A stretch of 64,000 nt of DNA from Zygaena filipendulae (taxonomy: Eukaryota; Arthropoda; Insecta; Lepidoptera; Zygaenidae). The position numbers and the translations under genes were made by a program. This document shows, one piece after another, positions 1 through 10,566 of this stretch. Numbering within the stretch: position 1 is the stretch's first letter; each line of letters begins with the position of its first letter. The stretch is taken from contig OU015671.1 of the NCBI GenBank assembly GCA_907165275.2, forward strand, positions 9,145,001 through 9,209,000. Reading direction: 5' to 3'. Under the pieces are notes generated by a model. That model was given only the letters and a program-made list of their open reading frames with translations, was not told where the DNA came from and did not search any database.

Positions 1-805
1 CCGGTTGAAGTCTTAAAACAAAATTCGCTATCAATTGTTTTGCTTTCCTCAAGGTTATATTCATATACAAGGTGTAAAAAGACCAGCGATATAACCGCTA
101 GGAATCCATATAAAATAGTAATTGAAGTTATTCTGCAGTAAAAATATTGTTGAGAAATGTAAATTTATTTTTACGTAAAAAAAAATTTACTTACAAATCT
201 ACACCACAGTATAACTACCAAGTTACTTTAGAAAAAATATTGGTCACGGGATAAACTACAAAATTATGCAATAAGTAGAACAAAATTTGCAAACTTTGAG
301 ATATTAATATCTTGAAAAACGTTGATTTCCCAGCTGAATTTCTACGTCTAAAATATTCGTACTGGTGTAGGGAATATCATAGTTTCAGATATGTCGGAGG
401 TTTTCTGACACCCTGTATATTATATCTAGTACACAATTCGCCAAGAGTAAAGTAAAATAATTTCCATTTTAATAACCGAAAGATGGACTTATTTTAAATG
501 AAAAACACGTTCTAATAGCTCGCAGGACCGCTTCGAGTTACAAGTTTAAACTTAGTTAAAATTTTCATAACTTCCCGTAAACTAGATTAAACTATTTTGA
601 ATTCCCACTTGAAGGCTATAATACTGGCGCGGCGTGAGTTATTATTCGATTTAACATTTTCAATGAACGAATGTAGCTCGAGTAACGTAGACTAATATTG
701 TAGGTCTGTGTTGAGTGATGTTTCGGAGTTATTTCTTGGGGTTTTGCATCGTAAAACACAGCAGGTATACCTTTTAATCTACGACGGTGGAAGTCATAGA
801 TCAAA
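1..805. other. AT-rich sequence without a recognisable gene
   Basis: No convincing coding frame or named repeat is visible. A short run ending in CACCCTGTATA near 408-419 resembles the end of a transposon of the family H type (26325-26739), but no partner end is seen. Confidence 0.5.
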
Positions 806-980
806 ACTAGTTGTTCCCCGATTCCATTTCAGAGTTCCCGTAAGAGTTCTGAGATAAGAAATACACCACGTCCTTCTCTGTACCCCTGGCAACGTGTATG
901 CAAAATTTCATGATGATCGGTTGAGCCGTTGAGGCGTGAAAGCGTAACAAACAAACAAAGTCACTCTCGCATTCATAATA
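806..980 (-). mobile_element. Helitron-like short repeat, reverse copy
   Basis: It opens with ACTAG, the reverse complement of the CTAG-T 3' end, and runs through the core TTTCATGATGATCGGTTGAG to a CATTCATAATA end. The CCGCGG hairpin is decayed, so this is an old copy. A six-fold AAAC-type microsatellite sits near the 5' end. Confidence 0.7.
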
Positions 981-1081
981 CATGGTGTGGATAGAATATA
1001 TTAAATAAAATACGAATGTTTTATTCAACGAACAACGGTCACGATCCACAAATTCTAAAAACCTACAAATCTATATACATA

Positions 1082-1378
1082 TATAAAAATTAATCCCAAT
1101 TTCCCTCGGTCACGGCATCACGCACGAACGGCTGGACCAATTTCGCTAATTCTTTTTTGTTGTGTCTGTTATTGTAAGGAGAAGAAGAATATGAAAGAAG
1201 TTTGGAGTTCCTGCGCGAATTCCGAAACTCGTGCGGGTGAATCTCTGAATGGGCTGAACCGATATCGACGGGACTTTCACTGCTAATTAGCTGATGTTAT
1301 AAGAAGTAAATTAGGCTACTTCGGAGTTCCTGCGGGAATCCCGAAACTCACGCGGGTGAAACCGCGGGGCACAGCTAG
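1082..1378 (+). mobile_element. Helitron-like repeat, about 300-bp subfamily
   Basis: The 3' end is intact: CGCGGG-TGAAA-CCGCGG hairpin, GGCACAG spacer, then CTAG followed by T. It contains two blocks of the GGAGTTCCTGCGGGAAT type separated by an AGGAGAAGAAGAA segment, which marks the longer subfamily also seen at 4250-4560 and 19796-20099. It has no coding capacity. Confidence 0.75.
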
Positions 1379-1753
1379 TTCCATATATTTTCGTTCAAAA
1401 CCAACGATACGAATATCTTTGTTTCGTTCACAATTTTGTACTATTCAACCACTTTAGCACATCGCTTTGGCTTGTAAATTATACGAGAGTTTAATGCTTG
1501 TCGACGCGATGATAGTGTTATCCTAAACAGCAAAAATCACCACGAAAATATTTGTGTTAACACGATTTAACCTTAAAAAACCCCTCAATTGACCCGCCAC
1601 ACCCCACTCTTTATAGCATGAGACCCAGCGCACAGTGGGGCATAAATGTCCCGTGGCCTGGGTGCTAATAAACATGGCTACAACATGACACCGACAAAAA
1701 AAGGTCAGCGGCGATGCGAACTAGCGTGGAGGGTTCCCGTGAAGAGAACTTAC
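1379..1753. other. Unassigned intergenic sequence
   Basis: No gene or repeat is recognised. A moderately GC-rich patch at about 1590-1735 has no coding frame of useful length. Confidence 0.4.
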
Positions 1754-1989
1754 GGCCGCACTCAGAGTCGACTTTAATGATTACTTAGTTAAGTATACAT
1801 TTTTAAAACAAAACTGCCGCAATCAGAGACGTTCAGTAAATTAATGTTAGTTGGCATTTAATGAGATGTAACTTAATTAGTTAAATCCCATTAAAATTAA
1901 TTTATTAAACTTGTCTGATTGCGGCAGTTTTGTTTTAAAAATCTATACTCAACTAAGTAATCATTAAAGTCGACTCTGAGTGCGGCGGT
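1754..1989. mobile_element. Foldback MITE, family C, copy 1
   Basis: The two halves are long inverted repeats of about 75 bp. The outer block begins GCCGCACTCAGAGTCG and the inner block contains AAAACTGCCGCAATCAGA, separated by a short AT-rich centre rich in TTAAT. This is the best-preserved copy of a family found six times in the window. No ORF is present, so it would need a transposase supplied in trans. Confidence 0.8.
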
Positions 1990-2059
1990 TAAACTTACCG
2001 CCGCACTCAAGAGTCGTTACATAAATACAAATACAAATACTTCTTTTTTTTCTTATTAA

Positions 2060-2314
2060 AGACCTATATTTCGATCTCAGACCAAATAAAAACTAAAGAC
2101 GGAACGTCTCGAACAACGAAGTGAAGCCGGTTAATGCGTATGCATGTGGTGCTTAGGAAAGTGCCACAACGATTCCCAGGTATGCTGTCTTTTTCTTGTG
2201 TGTGCGTGTGCTGTGTACGCGCACGGCGATGGTGTCTTTTTCCTGGCTTTTTCACTTGTTTGTTCTACGCATTCCGTCTTTAGTTTTTATTTGGTCTGAG
2301 ATATTGATATAGAC
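2060..2314. mobile_element. MITE, family G, single copy
   Basis: Terminal inverted repeats of about 40 bp contain CTCAGACCAAATAAAAACTA at one end and its near-perfect complement at the other, enclosing about 170 bp. The interior has a purine/pyrimidine-biased CA/TG stretch. Only one copy is seen here. Confidence 0.7.
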
Positions 2315-2367
2315 CGAGTTTTGCCGCGGTTCGAAATTAGTTTCTAGAAAAAAATTGTGTGTGTATA

Positions 2368-2714
2368 CAACGTGTTAATGAATTAACTGAAAACCTGATA
2401 CACCCCATTTTAAAAAATAAACAATAATATGATTAAAATATATTTTATGTCGAAACAATGTATACTTTAAAAGTTATTCAACATTAGTTTGGAGGTGACC
2501 TATCTACGAAATTCCAAGCGCTACGCCCGCGCTTACCGGTTCGATTTTTTTTGCTGCGGGCGGCGTACGCGCCAAATATTGTATTATAAATAATTTAAAC
2601 ATGGGCTAGTAAAAATTAAAAAATATAACCTATATTAAAACATAGTGCGATCGATTCCCTAGTCGATTCTGAGCAAACTACTTTCTAGTTTTCAGTTAAT
2701 TCATTAACACGTTG
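2368..2714. mobile_element. MITE, family A, copy 1
   Basis: It begins CAACGTGTTAATGAATTAAC and ends with the complement, flanked on both sides by TA as in Tc1/mariner-type insertion. The interior contains a GC-rich patch with GCGTACGC-type words and two conserved AT-rich arms. It is oriented opposite to copies 2 and 3. It is non-coding. Confidence 0.8.
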
Positions 2715-2778
2715 TATAGTAGCCTGAGAGACTCCACGTCCGCACTGGTGTTAAAAATATTTGACGTCCACACTTAAA

Positions 2779-2990
2779 AGTTAATGATCACTTAATTTTA
2801 AGTTAAGATTTTTAAAACAAAATTGCCGCAATCAGAGACGTTCATTAAATTAATGTGAATTGGAATGTGATCAATTAAGTTAAATTTAGGTAAATGCTAA
2901 TTAACAATAATTTAATTAACGTCTCTGATTGCGGCAATTTTGTATCAATCCTTACTTAAAATTAAGTAATCACTAAAACGATCTTGTATT
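2779..2990. mobile_element. Foldback MITE, family C, copy 2
   Basis: It shares the inner arm TTGCCGCAATCAGAGACG and its complement with copy 1, but the outer GCCGCACTC block is missing. The arms start directly with the TTAATGATCACTTAATTTTA segment. It is therefore either a shorter subfamily or a copy with both tips lost. Confidence 0.7.
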
Positions 2991-3387
2991 GTTTTTCATA
3001 ACCATTTCGTTCACTGAAACCTAAAAACTGTCACGTTGCGTTCGTACTATAATAGGCTTAAAAACTATGTACAAAAAGCACAATATGGTGTGTGTGTGGT
3101 TTATCGATTGACTTTTCATCTACTCTATGGGTATACCTAACTTTTAATGCTCTTTCAATGGCCTACCCTATAAATTTTCTAGAGTATGATCACGTGTCAG
3201 GCCAAACATAAAATATACTGGACACTGTTACTGATAAATAAAATAAACATGATGCTTGGACATACACATACAGCGCCACCTATCCTATACTAAGCAGAGC
3301 TACTAAGGGTACCACTCCACATATATGATACTCTTGTTCTTTTTTGTTATTGTTGTAAATACATACCTAATATACCTATATATAAAA
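2991..3387. other. Unassigned intergenic sequence
   Basis: No coding frame or repeat was recognised in this AT-rich interval. Confidence 0.4.
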
Positions 3388-3523
3388 CTAGCTGTGCCCC
3401 GCGGTTTCACCTGCGTGAGTTCCGGAATTCCCGCAGGAACTGCAAAATTCTCTATTTGAAATTGGTTCAGCCGTTCATGCTTGATGCCGTGACCAAGGGA
3501 AATAGGGGATCCCTTGGAAGTTT
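3388..3523 (-). mobile_element. Helitron-like repeat, 5'-truncated reverse copy
   Basis: The CTAG end and CCGCGG hairpin are intact at the left. The copy is short and abuts a forward copy that starts at 3526, so the two are arranged tail-out and share the TA-rich junction. Confidence 0.7.
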
Positions 3524-3525
3524 TA

Positions 3526-3770
3526 TCCTATTAATATTATAAACGCGAAAGTTTGTAAATATGTATGTAATATGTATGGATGGATGGATGGATGAATGGA
3601 TGGATGGATGTTTGTTACTCTTTCACGCAAAAACTACTGAATGGATTTAAATGAAACTTTACAATAATACATATAGTTTATACATCAGATTAACACATAG
3701 GGTACTTTTATTCCGGAATTCCCGCGGGAACTCTGAAATTAACGCGGGTGAAACCGCGGAGCACAGCTAG
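3526..3770 (+). mobile_element. Helitron-like repeat with internal (TGGA)n
   Basis: The 5' end is A then TCCTATTAATATTATAAA, and the 3' end is the hairpin followed by CTAG and T. Between about 3569 and 3611 the usual 5' segment is replaced by a (TGGA) microsatellite with one TGAA interruption. It shows how this family nucleates microsatellites at a fixed place. Confidence 0.8.
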
Positions 3771-4178
3771 TATATAATAATAAAAACATTATATACGTAC
3801 CAGTGTTCAAGCCACAAGATTAACGGTTCTGTCAATGAATTATTATTTCATACTTAACCATATTAATAAACGAAACCAATACGAAATCCAATATTCTCGG
3901 GAGTTCTAAGTCGATAAACTCATTTAGAGATTCTTAGACAATTTTCTGCTCCTAACTACTTCTCATTGAGTATATTGCGACTCTTCAATATAGAGCCAAT
4001 ATAGTGGAAAGATTACGGCCACAAAACGAGCGTGTATATTTTAAGTTAAATAAATAAAAAAATAAAATAAAGTTAATATTTAGATTTTAGAGGAACAATT
4101 TGTTTGTTTGTAGAAGATAATCTCTAGTATTACTGAACTGATTACAAAAAAATTCTCAGTAATAGAAATCTAGAAATC
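3771..4178. other. Unassigned intergenic sequence
   Basis: AT-rich; no gene or repeat recognised. Confidence 0.4.
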
Positions 4179-4560
4179 TCTTTCTCCGACTCGCGGCAAT
4201 TTCGGAGTTATCGCGGGAATTCCGAGATAAGAAGTATCCTATGACACTCAGTATGCCCCGCGGTTTCCGCGGGAATTTCAAAATTCCCCCAGAAACTCCA
4301 ACGTAGCTTAATTTATACTCCTTATATATAAGATCAATAATAATTACTAGTGAAAGTCCCGTCAAAATCAGTCCAACCGTTTCAGAGATTCATCCGCGTG
4401 AGTTTTGAAATTCCCGCAGGAATTCCAAACTTCTTTTATTCTTTTTCTCCTTACAATAACAATAACAACATAATATAAAGAATTATCCAAATTGGTCCAT
4501 CCGTTCACGCGTGATGCCGCGACCGAGGGAAATAGGGATTCATGTTTATATTTATAGATG
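4179..4560 (-). mobile_element. Helitron-like repeat fragments, reverse
   Basis: A fragment with TTTCGGAGTTATCGCGGGAA (4197-4250) is joined to a second reverse copy of the 300-bp subfamily starting at TGCCCCGCGGTTTCCGCGGG. The terminal CTAG has been lost from the second copy. The right end is the AGGGATTCATGTTTATAT tail typical of that subfamily. Confidence 0.65.
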
Positions 4561-4595
4561 TCAAGCATCTTTACACCCAGCAATAATATTACTTG

Positions 4596-4683
4596 ACCAA
4601 TCGTCGTTCGATATCTGTTTAATCTATTGTATCTTTTTTATGGGGACCAATAAACTTCTTTTCTTTCTTTCTTTCTTTTATCA
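4596..4683 (+). repeat. Microsatellite-tailed short element, TTTC type
   Basis: The segment GGGGACCAATAAACTTC is followed by TTTTC(TTTC)n. The same GGGGACCAATAAACT core with the same tail occurs in opposite orientation at 8662-8736, where it is bounded by a target duplication. This is therefore a dispersed element and not a simple microsatellite. The AATAAA sits about 10 bases before the tail. Confidence 0.6.
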
Positions 4684-4877
4684 GGGCGACTATATAAAGT
4701 CCCCCACTTTAATGGCCACACTCTTGTTATAGCGGGCAAATACTGAACGAAGCCACACACTTGCAAACGTATTCGAGTGCTCTCGTACTGGACCCTAATT
4801 TAATATGTCTAATACCACAGATAATATAATCTAATACCATTCCTTGCTATTCTTTTACTATGTATAATCTGGTATTA

Positions 4878-5076
4878 TCTTACTAATATTATAAATGTGA
4901 AAGTGTGGATGTTTGGATGTTTGTTACTCAATCACGCAAAAACGGCTGAACGGATTTGGATGAAATTAGGCATGCACGTTGTCAGGGGTACAGAGAAGGA
5001 CATAGGATACTGTTTATCCCGGAATTCCCGCAGGAACTCCGAAATTACCGCGGGTGAAACCGCGGGGCATAGCTAG
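4878..5076 (+). mobile_element. Helitron-like repeat, intact short copy
   Basis: It is a full 199-bp copy: A then TCTTACTAATATTATAAA at the 5' end, core GAACGGATTTGGATGAAAT, hairpin CCGCGG-GTGAAA-CCGCGG, and CTAG followed by T. Confidence 0.85.
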
Positions 5077-5439
5077 TAAATCTATAAGTAAATCTCACAT
5101 TTCATTTGACACTTTGACACCGATCGTTAACTGTTTCCATTAAACTTCAATTTGAACCGGCGACAAATATACGCTCAACAAAAAACCCTCCACAAATAAA
5201 AACAAAACAATCCACCCATTTCGTTAGGCGCCACCGTTTTTTGACAATCCAATAAAATTTCATATCGACACACATCTTCTACGCAAATACAATAGCGAGA
5301 AAATTTATTTGTCAAAAAGCAATTTTTGCCCGCAATTTGAGTATATTTTCGACAGTGAGAAGTGATCCAACCGGATATAATATATCAAATATTTATAATA
5401 TATCAATATATGTTTGATATAATATATCAAACTTGGGTT
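5077..5439. other. Unassigned sequence with an AT palindrome cluster
   Basis: At about 5375-5435 there are overlapping palindromes built on ATATAATATATC and TTTGATATA. No gene is seen. Confidence 0.4.
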
Positions 5440-5530
5440 TTGGTTTTAGATTAAGTACTTCTTTAGTGTTTGTTTATTATTCTTGTGTGTTTTGCAGAAA
5501 TAAATTTTATTCTATTCTATTCTATTCTAA
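5440..5530 (+). repeat. Microsatellite-tailed short element, TATTC type
   Basis: A conserved stretch with CTTGTGTGTTTTGCAG and AATAAATTTTATTC ends in (TATTC)n. An inverted near-copy lies at 58722-58802 with the same approximately 80-bp body. The shared body outside the microsatellite shows common descent of a dispersed element. Confidence 0.6.
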
Positions 5531-5615
5531 ATATGACATTTCTATAGATACTTATACAATCAATATATTATAACAATTACAAACGTTACAACATTTCCAT
5601 TGAACGCTCAGAATT

Positions 5616-5851
5616 GGACATAGATAAGCAATAGTGTGTTAACCCACACTGGAGAAATTTTCAGTAAATCGTGTTTTAAAAGTAGGACCGCCATTTTGTG
5701 TCAATATTTTTTATGTTCAATATTTAGTCACATATTTAAGCAATGTAATAAGGTAAACACATAATTAAAAAACGTTCACTAACTCTCAATAAATCGTTCT
5801 GAATCAATAACTTAATTTTGTGGGTTAACATGTTATTGCTTATCTGAGTCC
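5616..5851. mobile_element. MITE, family B, copy 1
   Basis: The 236-bp element starts GGACATAGATAAGCAATA and ends in the complement (TTATTGCTTATCTGAGTCC). It is flanked by a perfect 4-bp duplication AATT at 5612-5615 and 5852-5855. The centre is AT-rich and non-coding. Confidence 0.85.
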
Positions 5852-6639
5852 AATTGATGTTCAGAAAAACGACCAGTCAGACTCATGTTTATTAGTAAGG
5901 ATTTAAGCTTAAACAAGAGTCTTATTGAAGAATGGTAACTTATTGAAGGAGTAGGTATAGTTTGATTCACAAAACATAATTAATATTTCATAATTTTTTA
6001 CATAATTATCTGATGAAATACATTATTCATGAAATTGAGCGCACAAGAAACTCATTATACCTAAAGGTCATTAACCGCCCCATTCTTTTCTTTGCTAATG
6101 CGTCTACCTTACCCAAAAAGGTGATAGGTACCCCATAATCTCTCTTTTTAACCGACTTCCAAAAAAAGGAGGAGGTTCTCAGTTCAACTATATTTTTTTT
6201 GTATATCCTTGTTATTTTTTCATATTTTCTCTGCAATTTGCCAGCGTTATTTTAATGTATTTATCTATATTTATATATTCTTATTAGTTTCTAAAGTGAA
6301 ATGTTTTTCCATTTTCCAATTAATTAAAACTGAAAACACAAAAAAGCATAATCTAGTCTCTCGCTAAGATAATATTATTAAAATTATGAAACGCGTACTT
6401 CAACTAAATAAATTTCCGTATCGTCTTGTTGAAACAAGACAATGAGTCTTTTCTCCGTCTCCAAAGAGAGAAATGTAACTAATGTTTGTTCTCACTTCAA
6501 TGAGTTTGCCTCCGAAAATATTAATGAAACGAAATTAATTAATTAGAGAAGTGGTACAGTCGTAAGTTAGTACACGGTATTAAGGCTCACTGATAGGTAT
6601 AACAGCGCATTTGGCATTGCTATGCGCTCTTTCTTTACG
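5852..6639. other. Unassigned intergenic sequence
   Basis: No gene or named repeat is seen. A 7-bp hairpin AGCGCAT/ATGCGCT lies near 6606-6630, just before the minisatellite. Confidence 0.4.
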
Positions 6640-7170
6640 AATGCCGCTGATGAACCACGTTGTTTGTCGAGAGTACCAGGTAGCTAGGATTCAGAGGTGA
6701 TAGCAGAACCACTGCAAATTGCATAGGAAAGTGCCACGCTGTCGCTTATTTACGTAAGCCTGGAGCAGGCCTCGGTGTACTTTGACTTTGTCCTGGTTAC
6801 CAGGTAGTCAGGGAAGTACCGCGGCTTTAGCCTGCATAGGACAACTCTACTACATCACGTATGTACGCGCTGGATCACTACGTTGTTTGTCGTAATAACC
6901 AGAGGGCCAGGATTCAGAGATGATAGCAAGCATGCCTGCAGTTTGCCTGGGACTGAGCGACCCTCTCGCTTAATGTACATATGCCTCGGAGCAGGCCTCG
7001 GTGTTTTTCGTGATTACGGGTTAGTCCAGAATTTAGAGGTGATAGTAGCGCGACTGCAGTTCGCATGGGGCAGTGTCATCCCTTCGTTCAAATACATCTC
7101 GGAGCAACCACCGTTTGTCGTTATTACCAGGTGAACAGGATTCAGGAAGAGTTGCAGTGCGACCAGTTGT
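6640..7170 (+). repeat. Degenerate minisatellite, units about 95-126 bp
   Basis: Four to five diverged units are recognisable by the recurring words GTTTGTCG, TTACCAGGTAG, CAGGATTCAGAGGTGATAGC, CTGCA and GCCTCGGAGCAGGCCTCGGTG. The TACCAGGTAG-type anchor occurs near 6674, 6800, 6895, 7013 and 7125. The block is clearly richer in GC than its surroundings. Open frames across it are short and do not share one reading frame, so a coding role is not supported. Confidence 0.7.
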
Positions 7171-7445
7171 CAAACCCCTTTTTTCCACGTGTAGTAATTT
7201 GATTGTGTTAGTTACGTGGTTATGTAACGGACATGGGTTATTGAGTAAATACATAATCATTTTATACTGGTAAAGTAAAGCACAATTGAACGAAATTATG
7301 CTTCAATACCAAAACGAAAATAGAAAAAAAGCAATAACGTACGGTTGGTGAAAACCGGTGACTTTCCAGTAAAAATACACTTCCATTTATCTAAGTTAGT
7401 TGCGAAGGGGTATTTAAAATGAGACATAGAGTGGAAAAAGTATTT

Positions 7446-7633
7446 CAGAGGGGCTGTTTTGTAACTTTTGTTTCTATAATTTTTCGGTTGCAGTCAAAAA
7501 AATGGTGGTTTTCCTAATTACTTAATTATATTTAAGTTTGTACTTAATTCAATCGCATTAAGTACGTTTTGACACCTACAATATCTAACAATCAACCAAA
7601 AGAAACATACTTTAAAAGTTGAAGCTGCCTAAT
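7446..7633. mobile_element. MITE, family E, copy 1 (truncated)
   Basis: It shares GTAACTTTTGTTTCTATAAT, TTTTCGGTTGCA and TACAATATCTAACAATCAAC with the copies at 19360 and 33149. It ends at GTTGAAGCTGCCT and is directly joined to a family D copy, so its right arm is missing. Confidence 0.65.
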
Positions 7634-7907
7634 TGGACACGTATTTTTCCTGATTTTACATAGGTACCTAATCGAAAAATAACGGCGAAACAATGAGTTG
7701 AAATTCCGTGTAACGTCACGCCTAGGTATACTTTATACTTAGTTATGATATCACGGGCTTCCATTCCTAAACTTTATTGCGTTTTATCTCATTATTTTTC
7801 CAATAATTGAAAAGAGCAAAAAATACATGTCTATTTTTTAACTGTTTAACAATTAACTGAAGAACTAAAAAAACTTTGATTTTTATACCCCGTCATCATG
7901 GTCATTA
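7634..7907. mobile_element. MITE, family D, copy 1
   Basis: It contains the family landmarks GGACACGTATTTTT, GTAACGTCACG (a decayed CRE palindrome), GCGTTTTATCTCATTATTT and a right end near CGTCATCATGGTCATT. It is diverged from the other copies and lacks its left tip. Confidence 0.65.
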
Positions 7908-8210
7908 ATGGCGTTTGTTTTTTTTTTGAACCGTCATGCTCCATCTGTGTTCGATACATGGTCTTGGGTGCTTCACTACATAATCTTTCACATGAACCCA
8001 CAGTCGTCGTGCACACGGGATTCGTTCGCACGAAATTGTGTCCGCCAAAAGTGTTTGTTTGCACAAAAGATCTCCCAGCCCGACCGGCACGCAAGTTGAG
8101 TATATTTTTGTTTATAAAAGGGGAATATGAGTAAAAAGCCTTCCGATCAAGCCGACTTTATTCGGGACACGCAGCGTTTCTATCACGAAGTGTTTTATGG
8201 AATTTGCTGA
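7908..8210. other. Unassigned intergenic sequence
   Basis: Overlapping short open frames occur here in several frames on both strands, but none shows a domain or start context. No repeat was recognised. Confidence 0.35.
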
Positions 8211-8626
8211 TCCTAATATTATAAACGGACATAGATAAGCAATAGTGTGTTAAACCATAAGTACTGGAGGCATTTTGACTAAATGTGTTATAAAATCGTA
8301 GCGCCATTTGGTGTGAACATTTTTTATGTTAAACGATTTGTTGGTAATTTAAAAAATTTATTAAGGTAAACACATAATTAAAAAACGTTCTATAAACCTC
8401 AATAAAGCATTATGTATCAATATCTTAATTTTGTGGGTTAACATTTTATTGCTTATCGGCGTCCAAATACGAATCTCGTTTGTTTGTTTGTTACGCTTTT
8501 ACTACTTAATCGATTATCATGTAATTTGGCATACACGTTGTCAGGGGAACAGAGAAGGAATAGAATACTTTTTATCCCGGGACTCCCGCGGGAACTTCGA
8601 AATTAACGCAGGTGTAACCACGGGTA
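8211..8626 (+). mobile_element. Helitron-like repeat interrupted by a MITE
   Basis: A then TCCTAATATTATAAA marks the 5' end at 8211. The element is interrupted at 8227 by a family B MITE and resumes at 8465 with AAATACGAATCTCG. The core and the block CCCGCGGGAACTTCGAAAT follow. The 3' hairpin and CTAG are decayed. Confidence 0.75.
8227..8464. mobile_element. MITE, family B, copy 2
   Basis: It begins GGACATAGATAAGCAATA and ends CTTATCGGCGTCC. The flanks are AAAC (8223-8226) and AAAT (8465-8468), one base apart, consistent with a duplicated 4-bp target in which one copy mutated. It is inserted inside a Helitron-like copy. Confidence 0.8.
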
Positions 8627-8640
8627 ACAATATTGCAAAC

Positions 8641-8890
8641 TATAGCTGTACCCCGCAGTTTGAAAGTAAGAAAGAAAGAAAGAAAAGGAGTTTATTGGTC
8701 CCCACATAAAAGGTACAAAATAAGAGACACAGAGAGAGTTTCACCCGCGTGAGTTTCGGAATTCCCGCAGGAACTATTTTTTCTGAAATAAAAGTAGCCT
8801 AAGTTACTCCTTGTTATATCAGCTATCTGCCAGTGAACGATACGTTAAAATTAGTCCAGCCCTTTCAGAGATTAGCTGGAACAAACAGAC
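8641..8890 (-). mobile_element. Helitron-like repeat interrupted by a tailed insertion
   Basis: The start TAGCTGTACCCCGCAGTTT is separated from TTTCACCCGCGTGAGTTTCG by 75 bp. The rest is the 300-bp subfamily up to a CAGACAGACAGAC run. Confidence 0.7.
8662..8736 (-). mobile_element. 75-bp microsatellite-tailed insertion with 5-bp duplication
   Basis: The Helitron-like host reads ...GCAGTTT, then GAAAGTAAG(AAAG)n, then AGTTTATTGGTCCCC and about 30 bp more, and resumes AGTTTCACCC. AGTTT is duplicated at 8657-8661 and 8737-8741. The reverse complement gives the GGGGACCAATAAACT core plus a (TTTC)n tail seen at 4596-4683. This looks like a short retroposed sequence with a polyadenylation-signal-like AATAAA close to its tail. 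Confidence 0.7.
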
Positions 8891-9302
8891 AGACAGACAA
8901 AAAAAAATGCAAGTAGGTACCTATCGTATATACTTTCAGCATATTGTGAGTTCGTTAGTTTTTACACGCCTTACTACTCAACCTATCATCACAAAATTTT
9001 GCATACTGCTGTGTCCTACTTACACTTTTAGACGATTTATAAAATTGCAGTGTCTATTGTCTGCGCTCGCAGTACCTACTTAAAAATTTACTACCCCATT
9101 TAAAAAGCTATTTCTAGAACAAACTGAGTCGGTCTTTCGTGAATATTTTATGTCTTGAAGTTCCTGTGAATGGAAAAAGTTAGCGTACTCTTAAGAGTTA
9201 GTTAGTTAAGAGTCTATCCAATTGATTAGGGCAAGTTTATTTTTTATCTAGGTATTGAAAAAGCATGTCTCATCTTAGTGGTTATCCTACTTATCCTACT
9301 TA
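8891..9302. other. Unassigned intergenic sequence
   Basis: No gene or named repeat recognised. Confidence 0.4.
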
Positions 9303-9515
9303 TATAATATTATAAATGTGAAAGTGTGGATGTTTGGATGTTGTGGGATATTTGGATGTTTGTTACTCAATCACGCAAAAACGGCTGAACGGATTTCGAT
9401 GAAATTTGGCATGCACGTTGTCAGGAGTACAGAGAAGGAGAAAGGATACTTTTTATCCCGGAATTCCCGCGGAAACTCCGAAATTACCGCGGGTGAAACC
9501 GCGGGGCACAGCTAG
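9303..9515 (+). mobile_element. Helitron-like repeat, first of a tandem pair
   Basis: TATAATATTATAAATGTG starts the copy, with an extra TGTTGTGGGATATTTGGATG segment. The hairpin and CTAG end are intact at 9515. Confidence 0.8.
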
Positions 9516-9710
9516 TAATATTATAAATGTGAAAGTGTGGATGTTTGGATGTTGTGGGATATTTGGATGTTTGGATGTTTGTTACTCAATCACGCAAAAA
9601 CGGCTAAACGGATTTGGATAAAATTCAGTCAGGGGTACGGAGAAGGGCATAGGGTATTTTATATCCCGGAATTCCCGCGGGAACTTTGAAATCACCGTGG
9701 GCACAGCTAG
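9516..9710 (+). mobile_element. Helitron-like repeat, second of a tandem pair
   Basis: It begins TAATATTATAAATGTG immediately after the CTAG of the preceding copy, so the two are fused head to tail with the first few 5' bases lost. It shares the TGTTGTGGGATATTTGG segment with its neighbour, which shows the pair arose by tandem replication or unequal exchange. The 3' hairpin is damaged. Confidence 0.75.
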
Positions 9711-9765
9711 TCCATGATAATTATAATTTTTCTCTAAACTTTCGGTAGGTTTTCGAGAAATACAT

Positions 9766-10565
9766 TGTAACGTTGTAGTCTCAGTTCTCAACATAGTAAC
9801 AAAACTATAAAATAAAATAAATTAAATCTACCCTGTGCGAACGGATCTCCAAATATCCCTCCGCGCGCCGCGCTTCCGCGCCGCCGGTCGTCATCGGCCG
9901 AACATTTCAATCTGCACGGACAGACTACTGCAGCTCGCACGCCGCGCTACACGTGGGTGTCTAATTAATTGTACGGTACCTACCTACCTACGATCTTGTG
10001 ACCGTTAGTCTACCGCGCAAACTATTTTTCTGTGCTAGTGCTGGATGACCCTCTAGGGTGAGTTCTCATTCACATTCACACTACTAAGCTGCTTCTCGCT
10101 TAATCTAGTCTGGCTGGCTGCAATTCCTATTAAAGCACTATCGCTACTACCTTGCGACCGCTGGTTCTCACGGGGTGGAAAGGCAGCCAGCTACGGACTT
10201 GCTGATGGTAACCGAAGCCCTCGCTCCAGGTTCCAGGCACCTACCAGCCCTACTCCTGGACTACCCCCGGCGTACTCCAGGCACCTACCATCTACCGCTG
10301 AGACTCCAGGCACCTACCAGCTGAAGTTCCAGGCGCCTACCCCTGGACTACTCCAGGCGTACCCCAGCCGCTGCCTACACCAGCCGCCGCGGCACCAGCG
10401 TCGTCACCATCTACGAGCCACCTTCCACCTACCGCTGAGGCCAGTGTCGCTAATTGTACCTACTTGTACCTATCTACCGGGAACGGACCGGGAAGGCAAT
10501 AAATAATCAGTCGCCAATCCATCGGACCTTTTCTTCCGTACCGTTTCTTCAGCGCAAGCGCGACA
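9766..10565 (+). repeat. 5' LTR, 800 bp
   Basis: It starts TGTAACGTTGTAGTC and ends GCAAGCGCGACA. The middle is GC-rich and contains several copies of CCAGGCACCTACC between about 10210 and 10370, an internal short repeat. A polyadenylation signal AATAAA lies at 10498-10503, about 60 bp from the end, where an R/U5 boundary would be expected. A CTACCTACCTACC run occurs near 9978. Confidence 0.95.
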
Positions 10566-10566
10566 G

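Noticed and set aside
7846..8134. Four overlapping open frames on both strands
   Set aside because: Mutually overlapping frames in a low-stop stretch, without domains or codon signature; treated as chance.
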